Below, in pieces: positions 38,915 to 46,743 of a stretch of DNA of 64,000 nt (its first letter is position 1; each line of letters opens with the position of its first letter). Made by a program: the position numbers and the translations under genes. Origin of the DNA: Chloracidobacterium sp. (GTDB taxonomy: Bacteria > Acidobacteriota > Blastocatellia > Pyrinomonadales > Pyrinomonadaceae); assembly GCA_016712045.1 (NCBI GenBank), contig JADJRV010000001.1, positions 62,001-126,000 on the forward strand. Reading direction: 5' to 3'. The notes under the pieces are model-generated. The model saw only the letters and a program-made list of their open reading frames with translations, did not search any database and was not told the origin of the DNA.

Positions 38915-38918
38915 GAAA

Positions 38919-40813
38919 GTGAGTTACCAAGTCATAGCCCGAAAATGGCGGCCGCAGACCTTTGAAGAGGTTACGGGCCAGGAGATCATTACGCAGACGC
39001 TGCGTAACGCGCTCGAGCACGACCGTCTGCATCACGCGTATCTGTTTTCGGGGGCTCGCGGCGTTGGTAAAACGACCACCGCACGCATTTTGGCTAAGGC
39101 ACTTAACTGCCACAAAACAAAGGACAAACCCAATCTGACACCGTGTCTGCTGACCGACACCGACCCGTGCCCTTCGTGCGTTGAGATATCCGAGAGCCGC
39201 TCGATCGACGTGCTTGAGATCGACGCCGCTTCGCACACCGGCATCGATGACGTCCGCGAAACGATCATCGAAAATATCAATTTCAACCCGACCCGCGACC
39301 GCTATCGCGTCTTTATCGTAGACGAGGTGCATCAGCTTTCAAAACCGGCATTCAACGCTCTGCTAAAAACGCTTGAGGAACCGCCCGAAAACGTCGTTTT
39401 TGTCATGGCGACGACCGAGTTGCACAAGGTGCCCGACACCATTTTGTCGCGTTGTCAGGAATTTGAGTTTCGCACGATACCGCTCACGAAGATCTTTGAC
39501 CGTTTGAAGCTGATCGCCGACGCCGAAAAGATCAATATCGACGACGACGCCCTGCGTGAACTTGCCCGCTCCGGCACGGGGTCGATGCGTGATGCGCAGT
39601 CCAATTTTGATCAGGTCATCAGCTTTTCGGGCGAGCATATTACGGCACCTGACGTAACCAACGCCCTCGGTTTTGCCGGCGTCGAGGTCCTGACAAAAGT
39701 GATCTCCGCGATCACCGAGAAAGACCCCAAACAAGTGCTAGCCGTCGTTGACGACCTCATCGGACGCGGCCATGACCTGCGTAATTTCTGCCGCGACGTG
39801 CTTGGACTTTTCCGCGATCTGCTCGTTTTCAAAGTCGCCGGCGACGATAGCAATCTGTTCGAAACCGCCGTCTTTAACGCCGACCAGATGCGGCAGATGT
39901 CCGGCGCTTTTACCGAGGCCGATCTGCTGCGATTCTTCAATTCCCTCTGCGAAACCGAAGCCAGCCTCCGCGAAGCCGCCCATCCGCGTTACGTCCTCGA
40001 GGTCGGCCTCATAAAACTCATCGAAATGCGAAGCGTCGCCGGCATCGAAAACATCCTCGAACGCCTCAACGCCCTGACGTCGGGAGCGACGTTGGTCAGC
40101 AATGCCACGACCGCTTCAGCACCTTCGATTGCGGCTCATCCGGAAAAAAAACTCTGAAAATTGACCCGCCGGCCGTTGAGACTCCAGTTGCCGAAGTTCC
40201 AATTATCGAAGCTCCGACGGTCGATATAACGCCAAAAGACGAGCCAAAGCCTGTGGCCGATCCGCCCCCTCCCATCGAAACCGCTCCGGCCTTAGAAGAA
40301 GAGTCGCCATTTGCCGATGAACCGCCCGATTACATCAGCGATTTAGACGAACCTGCCTTCGAACCGCCTGTAGCACCTGAGCCTGTAAGGGAAAGGCTTA
40401 CCGCTCCTCCCGTTCGGCTCACCCGCCTGTCCGCCGATGAGTTGGATCATTTCGAGGATAAAAAGCTCGACGACGGATATGAGGACAAACTCGGCATTGT
40501 TGGTGACGACCTGCTGCCGATCAAGAGTTCGGAACATCTGATCGAGGCACTTTTTGGCGACGTTTACGCTCCGCCTGTCGCTCCGGTTCGGCCTACGACA
40601 AATGGCTCGTCGCATGCTGCTGCGGTCGTCCCGACACTTGAGGCAACAAAGCTCAGAGACGAGATGGCTCCGAAACAAGAGGACATCGAGCTGCCCGCAT
40701 TAACCGCCGAACCGACCGAAGAAGAGCTGCTAGCGTATGCCAACGCCCACCCTTCGGTCCGGGCCGCGATGCGTATATTCCGGGCAAAGATCATCGAGGT
40801 CGAACGGCACTGA
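38919..40813 (+). CDS. dnaX: DNA polymerase III subunits gamma/tau, with A8 slippage site
   Basis: Clamp-loader ATPase of the replisome. GTG start gives the canonical MSYQVIARKWRPQTFEEVTG; Walker A GARGVGKTTTARILAKALNC, zinc site (four Cys, about 64-82: CLLTDTDPCPSC with C48 upstream), Walker B VFIVDEVHQLSKPAFNALLK, sensor motif MATTELHKVPDTILSRCQEF. The zero frame ends at 40157 right after an A8 run (40144-40151). The -1 frame continues for about 220 residues: LKIDPPAVETPVAEVP, an acidic linker, and a conserved end (LLAYANAHPSVRAAMRIFRA). So 412 residues would be gamma-like and about 631 tau. See the separate finding on slippage versus sequencing error. Confidence 0.93.
40144..40151 (+). promoter_or_regulatory. 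Candidate slippery A8 run controlling gamma/tau production
   Basis: Eight A lie in CCGGAAAAAAAACTCTGA. In one frame a stop (TGA) follows two codons later; in the -1 frame translation goes on into the tau part. Runs of A at the gamma/tau border cause transcriptional or ribosomal slippage in Thermus and E. coli. Since other homopolymers in this window are miscalled, an A9 original with tau in the zero frame is equally possible. Confidence 0.5.
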
Positions 40814-40889
40814 GGCCACACGATTTACCGAACATCTTACTAGCTCCTTTCGTATTGTTTATAGATTGGGCAAACTCAGTTCATACTTA

Positions 40890-41807
40890 ATGAAACGCAA
40901 TTTTTTGCCGCGACAATTTAAACCACTGCTCATAATACTGGCGATCCTGATCGCCGGACTCACGGTGTTTTCGCAAGAAAACCAGCCATGGTCGCAAAAC
41001 ACCTCGCCCCTCCCGCCGCCGACCGGTTTTGTCAACGACTACGCCGGCGTCATTGACTCGGCGACAAAGCAGGCTCTTGAAACTAAACTTAAAAATCTCA
41101 AAGACACGACAAACCCGTCAGTCGAGATCGCCGTCGCCGTCGTAAAAACCACCGGCGAACGAGCAATTTTCGATTACTCACTCGCCGTCGCCCGCGGGTG
41201 GAAGATCGGCTCAGTTGACGACGACAACCCGAGCGCCTTGCTGCTCATAGCGATCGACGACCGCAAATATTTCACCCAAGTCAGCAAAGACCTCGAGGAC
41301 GAGCTTCCCGACGGTGTCGTCGGCAGCCTGCAACGGCAATTTCTCGTTCCGGAATTCAAAAAAGCCAATTACGCCAAAGGTATCTCGGACACGATCGACG
41401 CCTACATCGCGACGATCCGTAATAAAGGCAACACATCCGGCAACGCCAACACCGTCAAGCCAGCAAGCAACGACGGCGATTCGGGTGGTGCATTTTTCGG
41501 GCTATTTTGCTGTGCCGGGATAATCCTGATCGTAATAGTGATCTTGATCGCATCGCGTAATCACAAAGGCGGCGGCCCGTCTGCCGGTGACCGCAATCGC
41601 TGGGGCGGCGGCGGATTTGGCGGCGGTGGTGGTGGCAGTAGTGGGAGCGATATAGCATCTGCAGTAATAGGCGGTATCATTGGGGCTGCACTTTCCGGTG
41701 GATCTTCTTCGTCCTCAAGCGATTCGGGCTCTTCAAGCGGCGGAGACTGGGGCGGATTTGGAGGCGGCGGAGACTTTGGCGGCGGCGGTGCCGGAGGAGA
41801 TTGGTAA
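40890..41807 (+). CDS. TPM-domain (YgcG-like) membrane protein with Gly-rich tail
   Basis: A 305-residue protein. Signal or anchor helix LLIILAILIAGLTVFSQE, then a TPM (Psb32/YgcG) domain (about 45-185: TGFVNDYAGVIDSATKQALE, DDNPSALLLIAIDDRKYFTQ), TM helix GLFCCAGIILIVIVILIAS and a tail of Gly and Ser (GGGGFGGGGGGSSGS). This architecture is typical of YgcG proteins that are linked to LemA. Here LemA follows one gene later. The role is unknown; involvement in membrane stress or protein repair has been suggested for relatives. Confidence 0.88.
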   Translation: MKRNFLPRQFKPLLIILAILIAGLTVFSQENQPWSQNTSPLPPPTGFVNDYAGVIDSATKQALETKLKNLKDTTNPSVEIAVAVVKTTGERAIFDYSLAVARGWKIGSVDDDNPSALLLIAIDDRKYFTQVSKDLEDELPDGVVGSLQRQFLVPEFKKANYAKGISDTIDAYIATIRNKGNTSGNANTVKPASNDGDSGGAFFGLFCCAGIILIVIVILIASRNHKGGGPSAGDRNRWGGGGFGGGGGGSSGSDIASAVIGGIIGAALSGGSSSSSSDSGSSSGGDWGGFGGGGDFGGGGAGGDW

Positions 41808-41811
41808 TATT

Positions 41812-42528
41812 ATGAACCACTATTTCGCTGATTTCATTGATGATCTACGGTCAACCCATCACGAAAATCTGGTGTCAGTTGTCCTGTATGGCTCGGCGGC
41901 GGCAGGTGATTTTGTGCCGCGTCAATCGGACTACAACATTCTCGTGGCGTTAAAAAAGATCGGCCCCGCCGATCTCAGGAACGCACAGGCGTGTATCCGC
42001 GAATGGACACGGCTCGGCAATCCAGTGCCCGTCTATTTTACCGAGTCCGAGCTGCAAAATGCGGCTGACGTTTTCCCGATCGAGTTTCACCAGATGACGG
42101 TCGCACACAAGGTATTGTTCGGCCCTGATGTACTTGCCGGATTAAATATCTCAGACAAATTCCTGCGTTTGCAGACGGAATACGAGCTTCGCAGTAAGCT
42201 GATACAGCTTAGACGGCAATACATCCCGGCGTCGGCGTCGGTCGATGGGCTGAAACGACTGATGGCCGAAAGCCTGTCGAGTTTTGCAGCGTTGTTTCGA
42301 GCCGTGCTGATAATCGGTGGCCAAACGCCGCCCGCGACCAAGCCCGAGATCGTCGCGCAGACGGTCAAGCATCTACAGATCGACGGAGCGTCGTTTGAAA
42401 AAATCTTTGATATTCGTGAGAATAGTCTCACCGTGAAATTAGACGAAATGAGTGCCAATGCACTCTTTGGCGAGTATATGGAGCAGATCGAAAAAGTTAT
42501 TGACGCGGTCGATGCCGCCGGAAAATAG
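41812..42528 (+). CDS. Nucleotidyltransferase-domain protein
   Basis: A 238-residue protein. GGAGGA at 41792-41797 precedes ATG, four bases after the TPM gene stop. The N-terminal domain shows VVLYGSAAAGDFVPRQSDYN, the G-S-x-A-x-G...D motif of the pol-beta nucleotidyltransferase fold; only one clear Asp is seen here (SDYN instead of SDxD), so activity is not certain. The C-terminal half is helical (ELRSKLIQLRRQYIPASASV). It lies between TPM and LemA genes as part of one operon, which is not the usual arrangement. Confidence 0.75.
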   Translation: MNHYFADFIDDLRSTHHENLVSVVLYGSAAAGDFVPRQSDYNILVALKKIGPADLRNAQACIREWTRLGNPVPVYFTESELQNAADVFPIEFHQMTVAHKVLFGPDVLAGLNISDKFLRLQTEYELRSKLIQLRRQYIPASASVDGLKRLMAESLSSFAALFRAVLIIGGQTPPATKPEIVAQTVKHLQIDGASFEKIFDIRENSLTVKLDEMSANALFGEYMEQIEKVIDAVDAAGK

Positions 42529-42538
42529 GAGAATTATT

Positions 42539-43204
42539 ATGAAAAGAGCAATTTTATTGACTGTGGCAATGATAGCCGCATTTGGCCTAAGCGGATGCAG
42601 CTACAACGACCTCACCGCCAAACAGCAGCAGGTCAAAGGTAAGTGGGCCAATGTAGAAAGTTCAATGCAGCGGCGTGCCGACCTGATCCCTAATCTTGTC
42701 GAGACTGCAAAGATGGCCGGTATTCAGGAACAGGAAGTCTTCGGACAGATCGCTGATGCCCGTTCGCGTTTGTTAAATGCTCAACAAGCCGCTCCGACCG
42801 GAACCGGCGGCGACAAAACGCCTGAACAAAAGCAGGCGGTGATCGAAGCCAATAACAGCTTTGGCGGTACGATCGGACGACTTTTGAGCTTGCAGGAAAA
42901 CTATCCGGTTCTGCGTTCGAACGAGGCGTTTATGAAGGTGCAGGACGAGCTTTCGGGCACGGAAAATCGGATCAATACAGCACGTCTCGATTTTAACGAA
43001 GCCGTCACGACGTTTAACACAACACGCAACTCGTTCCCGGCCGTGCTGACTGCAGGATTACTTGGATTTAAAGAAGAGCCTTTCTTCCAAGCAGACGAAA
43101 AAGCTAAGACGGCTCCGAGCGTGGGCGACGCTAACTCAATGCGTAAGCCAACGACCGCTCCGGCAGCACCCGCTCCGGCAAATGCGGCACCCGTTAATAA
43201 GTAG
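42539..43204 (+). CDS. LemA family lipoprotein
   Basis: A 221-residue LemA protein with a lipobox (MIAAFGLSGCSYNDLTAKQQ, Cys at residue 20). The family motif is AKWANVESSMQRRADLIPNL-like: here KWANVESSMQRRADLIPNLV (about 36-55). The coiled-coil body has ENYPVLRSNEAFMKVQDEL and ENRINTARLDFNEAVTTFN. AGGAG about eight bases before ATG. It ends with a Pro/Ala-rich tail. Probably acts with the TPM protein in the envelope; the function is unknown. Confidence 0.92.
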   Translation: MKRAILLTVAMIAAFGLSGCSYNDLTAKQQQVKGKWANVESSMQRRADLIPNLVETAKMAGIQEQEVFGQIADARSRLLNAQQAAPTGTGGDKTPEQKQAVIEANNSFGGTIGRLLSLQENYPVLRSNEAFMKVQDELSGTENRINTARLDFNEAVTTFNTTRNSFPAVLTAGLLGFKEEPFFQADEKAKTAPSVGDANSMRKPTTAPAAPAPANAAPVNK

Positions 43205-43471
43205 TTAAAAACCGCGGGAATTACACATCGAACAGTGGTCACAAGGCTTGCCGGGCTCAAAATGGCAAGCCTTTTCTTTGAACTCAGCTCCAAAGATCGA
43301 GTCTGCGAGGGCCTCAGCGATGGTTAGTTTGTCGAGAGATGGGTGAGTTGATATTGGTTCGCGGACTGCAACGCCGGTATTTTCAAGCTTATCGAGACGA
43401 TGGGTTATCTTCTCAACGGCGGCAAACAGGGCGGCGAGCTCGGTGGGATTTTTAATTTCGTTTGCTGACAT
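43205..43471 (-). CDS. Small CxxCxxC protein at the end of the microcompartment operon
   Basis: An 88-residue protein; I choose the ATG at 43469-43471. The N-terminal helix PTELAALFAAVEKITHRLDK is amphipathic, then SLDKLTIAEALADSIFGAEF, then four Cys in the tail: C69, C77, C80 and C83 (ACHFEPGKPCDHCSMCNS). The Cys pattern could hold zinc or an Fe-S cluster. It overlaps the first BMC-P gene by 20 bases, so it belongs to the operon. I do not know the family. Its helix may be an encapsulation peptide; this is inference. Confidence 0.65.
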   Translation of the reverse strand: MSANEIKNPTELAALFAAVEKITHRLDKLENTGVAVREPISTHPSLDKLTIAEALADSIFGAEFKEKACHFEPGKPCDHCSMCNSRGF

Positions 43472-43763
43472 TTCCCTTGCTATTTTCTTGACCGAGCAGG
43501 TCGATATAATCAACCACCCCGACTATCGCCGAATCGATCGCTGCTCCGGGGGTTCCGGTTGAGGCAGTCGATGCTCCCCAGCCTTCTTGGACGATCACAA
43601 CAATATCGCCCTCGCCTGAGTTTACCGAATCGAGAGCGATACAGGTGTAATCCATGTCCTCACCCTCGGGCGTGATCTGACGGCAGAGCATGACCCGTGC
43701 CCCCTCGTAACGCTGATTTTTTTGCGTTGCTACTACGTTACCGATGACTCTGGCTAACAACAT
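43452..43763 (-). CDS. EutN/CcmL-family microcompartment vertex protein (BMC-P 1)
   Basis: A 103-residue BMC-P (pentamer) shell protein: start MLLARVIGNVVATQKNQRYE, middle IALDSVNSGEGDIVVIVQEG, end AAIDSAIVGVVDYIDLL. Pentamers close the vertices of the icosahedral shell. It is the last of three tandem BMC-P genes and has the longest C-terminal tail (GQENSKGNVSKRN). Confidence 0.92.
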   Translation of the reverse strand: MLLARVIGNVVATQKNQRYEGARVMLCRQITPEGEDMDYTCIALDSVNSGEGDIVVIVQEGWGASTASTGTPGAAIDSAIVGVVDYIDLLGQENSKGNVSKRN

Positions 43764-44039
43764 CTAAGGATTAAAGACATGGGCGTCCGAATCGATGATC
43801 CCGACGATCGTGCAGTCAGTCGGCGTTTCGTCACGTTTGAACGGAAACGACGCTTCTTTGCCGCGGCACCAAAAAACTAACTCCCCTTCACCAGCCCCGA
43901 CCGCATCGAGTGCAATGGTCGGGCTACCCTTTGGTTTGAGATCCGCATCCAGCGTCTGCACAATGAGAAATTTTCGTCCGTCGAGATTTTTATTCTTAAC
44001 GGTCGCGACTACGGTTCCAATGACGCGGGCGATCTGCAT
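43764..44039 (-). CDS. EutN/CcmL-family microcompartment vertex protein (BMC-P 2)
   Basis: A 91-residue BMC-P protein: MQIARVIGTVVATVKNKNLD, IALDAVGAGEGELVFWCRGK, TDCTIVGIIDSDAHVF. It is directly contiguous with BMC-P 1 (no gap) and seven bases downstream of BMC-P 3. It differs from its two neighbours at most variable positions, so the three are old paralogues, not a recent copy. Confidence 0.92.
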   Translation of the reverse strand: MQIARVIGTVVATVKNKNLDGRKFLIVQTLDADLKPKGSPTIALDAVGAGEGELVFWCRGKEASFPFKRDETPTDCTIVGIIDSDAHVFNP

Positions 44040-44047
44040 TTGAAAAT

Positions 44048-44317
44048 TTACGCGGGAAAGTCTATTTCGTCTATAACGCCAATTATCGCCGAATCAACGG
44101 GACAGTCTTTATTGCCCTCGGCAAGACGCGCGGACGAGCCGCTGACGACGATCACTTTTTCGTGAAAGCCGGCCCCGACCGTATCGACGGAAACAACATA
44201 GCCGCTCTGGTCAGTGCCGTCGAGATTGATCGGCTTGACGATGAGCAGCTTTTTTCCGTGCAGACGTTCGTCTTTTTGCGTGGACACGACTGTGCCCAAG
44301 ATGCGTGCGATTATCAT
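44048..44317 (-). CDS. EutN/CcmL-family microcompartment vertex protein (BMC-P 3)
   Basis: An 89-residue BMC-P protein: MIIARILGTVVSTQKDERLH, VVSVDTVGAGFHEKVIVVSG, PVDSAIIGVIDEIDF. Three BMC-P genes in a row are known to me from planctomycete/verrucomicrobial (PVM-like) and acidobacterial loci that handle fucose and rhamnose. A tandem-repeat stretch separates it from the BMC-H gene upstream. Confidence 0.92.
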   Translation of the reverse strand: MIIARILGTVVSTQKDERLHGKKLLIVKPINLDGTDQSGYVVSVDTVGAGFHEKVIVVSGSSARLAEGNKDCPVDSAIIGVIDEIDFPA

Positions 44318-44318
44318 T

Positions 44319-44392
44319 GTCGGTAGTCAGTAGCCAGTAGTCAGTAGTCAGTAGTCGGACCAACCGACAACTGACAACCGACAACCGACAAC
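44319..44392. repeat. GTCAGTA / CCGACAA tandem repeats inside the microcompartment operon
   Basis: GTCGGTAGTCAGTAGCCAGT then AGTCAGTAGTCAGTAGTCGG, and on the other side CCGACAACTGACAACCGACA ACCGACAACT. Seven-base words with inverted halves fill the gap between BMC-H and BMC-P 3. The transcript would fold here, which could adjust the ratio of hexamers to pentamers. Related tracts are at 50551 and 56661. Confidence 0.75.
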
Positions 44393-44673
44393 TATCCTTT
44401 CTTAACTACCGGCAGCGTCTCATCAACGCTTGAGTGCGGACGCGGGATGACGTGGACGCTGACGAGTTCGCCAACGCGTCGTGCGGCGGCGGCTCCGGCG
44501 TCGGTCGCTGCTTTTACAGCGGCAACGTCACCACGGACGATAGCCGTGACAAATCCGGCGCCGATCTTCTCGTAAGATACGAGTTGAACGTTCGCTGCTT
44601 TGACCATTGCGTCTGCCGCTTCGATAGTCGCCACGAGTCCCTTGGTTTCAACCATTCCTAATGCTTCTTGCAT
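44392..44673 (-). CDS. BMC-H hexameric microcompartment shell protein
   Basis: A 93-residue single-BMC-domain protein of the EutM/PduA type: [20 protein letters not shown], then [40 protein letters not shown] and the end [15 protein letters not shown]. These build the facets. A pore loop around the KIGAGF segment cannot be interpreted without a structure. Only one BMC-H and no BMC-T gene is in the locus, which is fewer than in PVM loci. Confidence 0.95.
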   Translation of the reverse strand: MQEALGMVETKGLVATIEAADAMVKAANVQLVSYEKIGAGFVTAIVRGDVAAVKAATDAGAAAARRVGELVSVHVIPRPHSSVDETLPVVKKG

Positions 44674-44719
44674 TTATTTGCTCCTGGTTCGTTTTTAGAA
44701 TTACGAAAGTTTTGTTAGT

Positions 44720-45520
44720 TTAACCCAACTTGGCCGCTTGGCTCAAAAGCTCGATCAACTCTTCGCGTGTAAATGAGATCTTTTTGCCGTTCGAGTCGCC
44801 CTGAACGGGATAATTTACGTCGAGATCACACGCAATATCGTTTTCATGCAGATACCCGCAAGCCTGACAACGGGCGTTTTCACCGAGAAAACCTGCCTTT
44901 TCTCTTAATTTTATCAGCTTTCCGATCGCTTCTTTGGGAATGTCGTTGGCTCCGCCCAAAGCCTTGGCAAGGATCGCGATCTTTGCTGTGTGTTCCAGCG
45001 TCTCAAGCCGGTCATACGCCTGCCAAAGATGTTCACCGTATGCGACCGCTCCGTGGTTGGCCATCAGCAAAGCGTTGTGATGCGGGACGAACGGTTTCAT
45101 CGCCTCGGTCAGTTCGTCGGTCGAGGGTGTTCCGTAGGCCGTCAATGGAACACAGCCGAGGGTTAAGACCACTTCGGAAAGAATCGGCTGATCTATCGCA
45201 AGCCCCGCAACAGCAAACGCCGTCCCATGTGCCGGATGGGCGTGACAAACGGCGTGGATGTCAGGCCGCATCTTGTAAATGAGCAGATGCATCGCAAGTT
45301 CCGACGATGCCCGCATGTCATTGAGCGGCTTGCCTTCCATATCGGTCAAGGCCAGACATTCCTCGGTCATCCGTCCTTTTGACGTCATCGTCGGCGTCGC
45401 GAGCACGGTATTTTCATCCAGACGGATGCTGACATTGCCATCAAACGCAACGACATAGCTGCGTTCATAAAGCAGCTTACCGACCTCGACAATAAGTTTT
45501 CGAGCGGAGGATTCGTCCAT
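44720..45520 (-). CDS. Class II aldolase (fuculose-phosphate aldolase-like) with Cys-bearing C-terminal tail
   Basis: A zinc-dependent aldolase, 266 residues. Zn ligands H93, H95 (VCHAHPAHGT) and H156 (LLMANHGAVAYG), catalytic acid E74 (ASSELAMHLL). Residues about 1-205 fit L-fuculose/L-rhamnulose-phosphate aldolase, which releases lactaldehyde. The extra tail (211-266) carries C218, C221 and C231 (ARCQACGYLHENDIACDLDV) and ends in a short amphipathic helix (FTREELIELLSQAAKLG) typical of encapsulation peptides. It is the first gene of the BMC operon, so it is probably the cargo enzyme. Aldehyde dehydrogenase is not in the window. Confidence 0.88.
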   Translation of the reverse strand: MDESSARKLIVEVGKLLYERSYVVAFDGNVSIRLDENTVLATPTMTSKGRMTEECLALTDMEGKPLNDMRASSELAMHLLIYKMRPDIHAVCHAHPAHGTAFAVAGLAIDQPILSEVVLTLGCVPLTAYGTPSTDELTEAMKPFVPHHNALLMANHGAVAYGEHLWQAYDRLETLEHTAKIAILAKALGGANDIPKEAIGKLIKLREKAGFLGENARCQACGYLHENDIACDLDVNYPVQGDSNGKKISFTREELIELLSQAAKLG

Positions 45521-45532
45521 ATAATTAGGAAA

Positions 45533-45573
45533 CCACAGATTAACACATCCTTTCGGGTAAGGTTAATCTGTGG
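45533..45573. terminator. Inverted repeat CCACAGATTAAC between two minus-strand genes
   Basis: CCACAGATTAAC and GTTAATCTGTGG pair perfectly over 12 bp around a 17-base loop. It lies after the coiled-coil gene and before the aldolase, both on the minus strand, so it may stop the former or lie in the leader of the BMC operon. Words like CCACAGAT recur in other intergenic gaps of this genome. Confidence 0.5.
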
Positions 45574-45594
45574 CGAGTCCCTGCTTACAAAAAT

Positions 45595-45903
45595 CTATTT
45601 TTGTCCTTTGGGTGCAACCGGTATATCAAAGACCCGGATCTCACATTCTTCTTTGCCGGGATGTTTGTGGCCAAGGCCCAATTGTTGGCTATCAAGTTGC
45701 TCTTGCAAACGAAAATTTTCGTTTCGCAGCTCCTGATTCTCCATTCTTAGCCGCTTCATTTCCTGATGACGCTTTCCGTGAAAGCCGCGCATTCGCGGTC
45801 CGTTGAGATCTACGAACAAGCTCGTAATAAACACCGCGACCATGAACGTTGCGGCAAATGGCAATGCACGAGTGATAAAACTTTTACTGCTAGACCAATT
45901 CAT
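45595..45903 (-). CDS. Membrane-anchored coiled-coil protein, unknown function
   Basis: A 102-residue protein: one N-terminal membrane helix (ITRALPFAATFMVAVFITSLF), then a basic segment and a coiled coil (EMKRLRMENQELRNENFRLQ). The C-terminal part (CEIRVFDIPVAPKGQK) is short. It may be a small envelope protein. It is separated from the BMC operon by a hairpin, so a link is uncertain. Confidence 0.55.
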   Translation of the reverse strand: MNWSSSKSFITRALPFAATFMVAVFITSLFVDLNGPRMRGFHGKRHQEMKRLRMENQELRNENFRLQEQLDSQQLGLGHKHPGKEECEIRVFDIPVAPKGQK

Positions 45904-46122
45904 CTTAAAAAAACTCCTGATACTACTACTTACGCCGGAGTCGCAAAAACGGATTCACATACATTAATTGCTACCGTATTTTTATATTATACCTTTCGCT
46001 TTCGGCGGCAAAGCAAAATCGGCAATTACGAACAAAAAGAACAATTTTATGACGATCTTGCGGCTACAAGCGTTGCCCTCACGGACAAATTCGATTACAC
46101 TTTGCGTTGCACGTGTGAAACA

Positions 46123-46734
46123 ATGATCGCCTTTCTTTCCGGCAAACTGCTCGAAAAACAAGCAAATACGGCCATCGTCGATGTCGGCGGAGTCGGGTAC
46201 GAAGTGTCGATACCGCTCTCGACATTTTACGAGCTCGGCGATGTAGGCTCGGACGTAAGTTTGCGTATTTACACCCACGTCCGCGAAGACGCGATACAGC
46301 TTTTTGGTTTCAAAACAGTCCGCGAACGCGACCTCTATCTTCGTCTGCTCTCTGTGCAAGGCATCGGGCCGAAAATGGGTATCACAATGCTGTCGGGAAT
46401 GAGTGCGGATGAGATCATCCTCGCGATCCGCACCGAAGACCTCGCACGGCTGACGAACATTCCCGGCGTCGGGCGAAAAACTGCCGAGCGGCTTGCTATC
46501 GAGCTTCGCGATAAGATCGGCGAGCTTTCGTCGGGCGGAACTACCGCATCCGATGTCGGTTCCATTTCATCGCTACCCGCTGATGCCGTTTTCGAGGATG
46601 CTCTGTCGGCCCTCGTGAATCTAGGCTATCAACGCCCGGCTGCCGAGAAAGCTCTCAAGCAGGCCGCTCAGGACGGTACCGAGATCACGGTCCAAAAGCT
46701 ACTGCGAAAGGCTCTGCAGGTGCTCGCCAAATAA
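46123..46734 (+). CDS. ruvA: Holliday junction branch migration protein RuvA
   Basis: Binds Holliday junctions and guides RuvB. The 203-residue protein starts MIAFLSGKLLEKQANTAIVD (OB fold), has the two helix-hairpin-helix motifs (LLSVQGIGPKMGITMLSG and LTNIPGVGRKTAERLAIELR) and the C-terminal RuvB-binding domain (FEDALSALVNLGYQRPAAEK). It stands upstream of a CPBP-type gene and ruvB on the same strand. Confidence 0.95.
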   Translation: MIAFLSGKLLEKQANTAIVDVGGVGYEVSIPLSTFYELGDVGSDVSLRIYTHVREDAIQLFGFKTVRERDLYLRLLSVQGIGPKMGITMLSGMSADEIILAIRTEDLARLTNIPGVGRKTAERLAIELRDKIGELSSGGTTASDVGSISSLPADAVFEDALSALVNLGYQRPAAEKALKQAAQDGTEITVQKLLRKALQVLAK

Positions 46735-46743
46735 CGCCGTCCG

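Larger units (their letters stand above)
38455..38918. other. Repeat-rich region ahead of dnaX without a gene
   Basis: No convincing coding region. From 38515 to 38580 the word GACGCGGCGGC occurs twice (near 38519 and 38563). From 38679 there is a perfect 18-bp inverted repeat, and from 38881 a CTTTATCC tandem repeat that reaches four bases before the dnaX start codon. The promoter of dnaX must be in this region. Confidence 0.6.
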
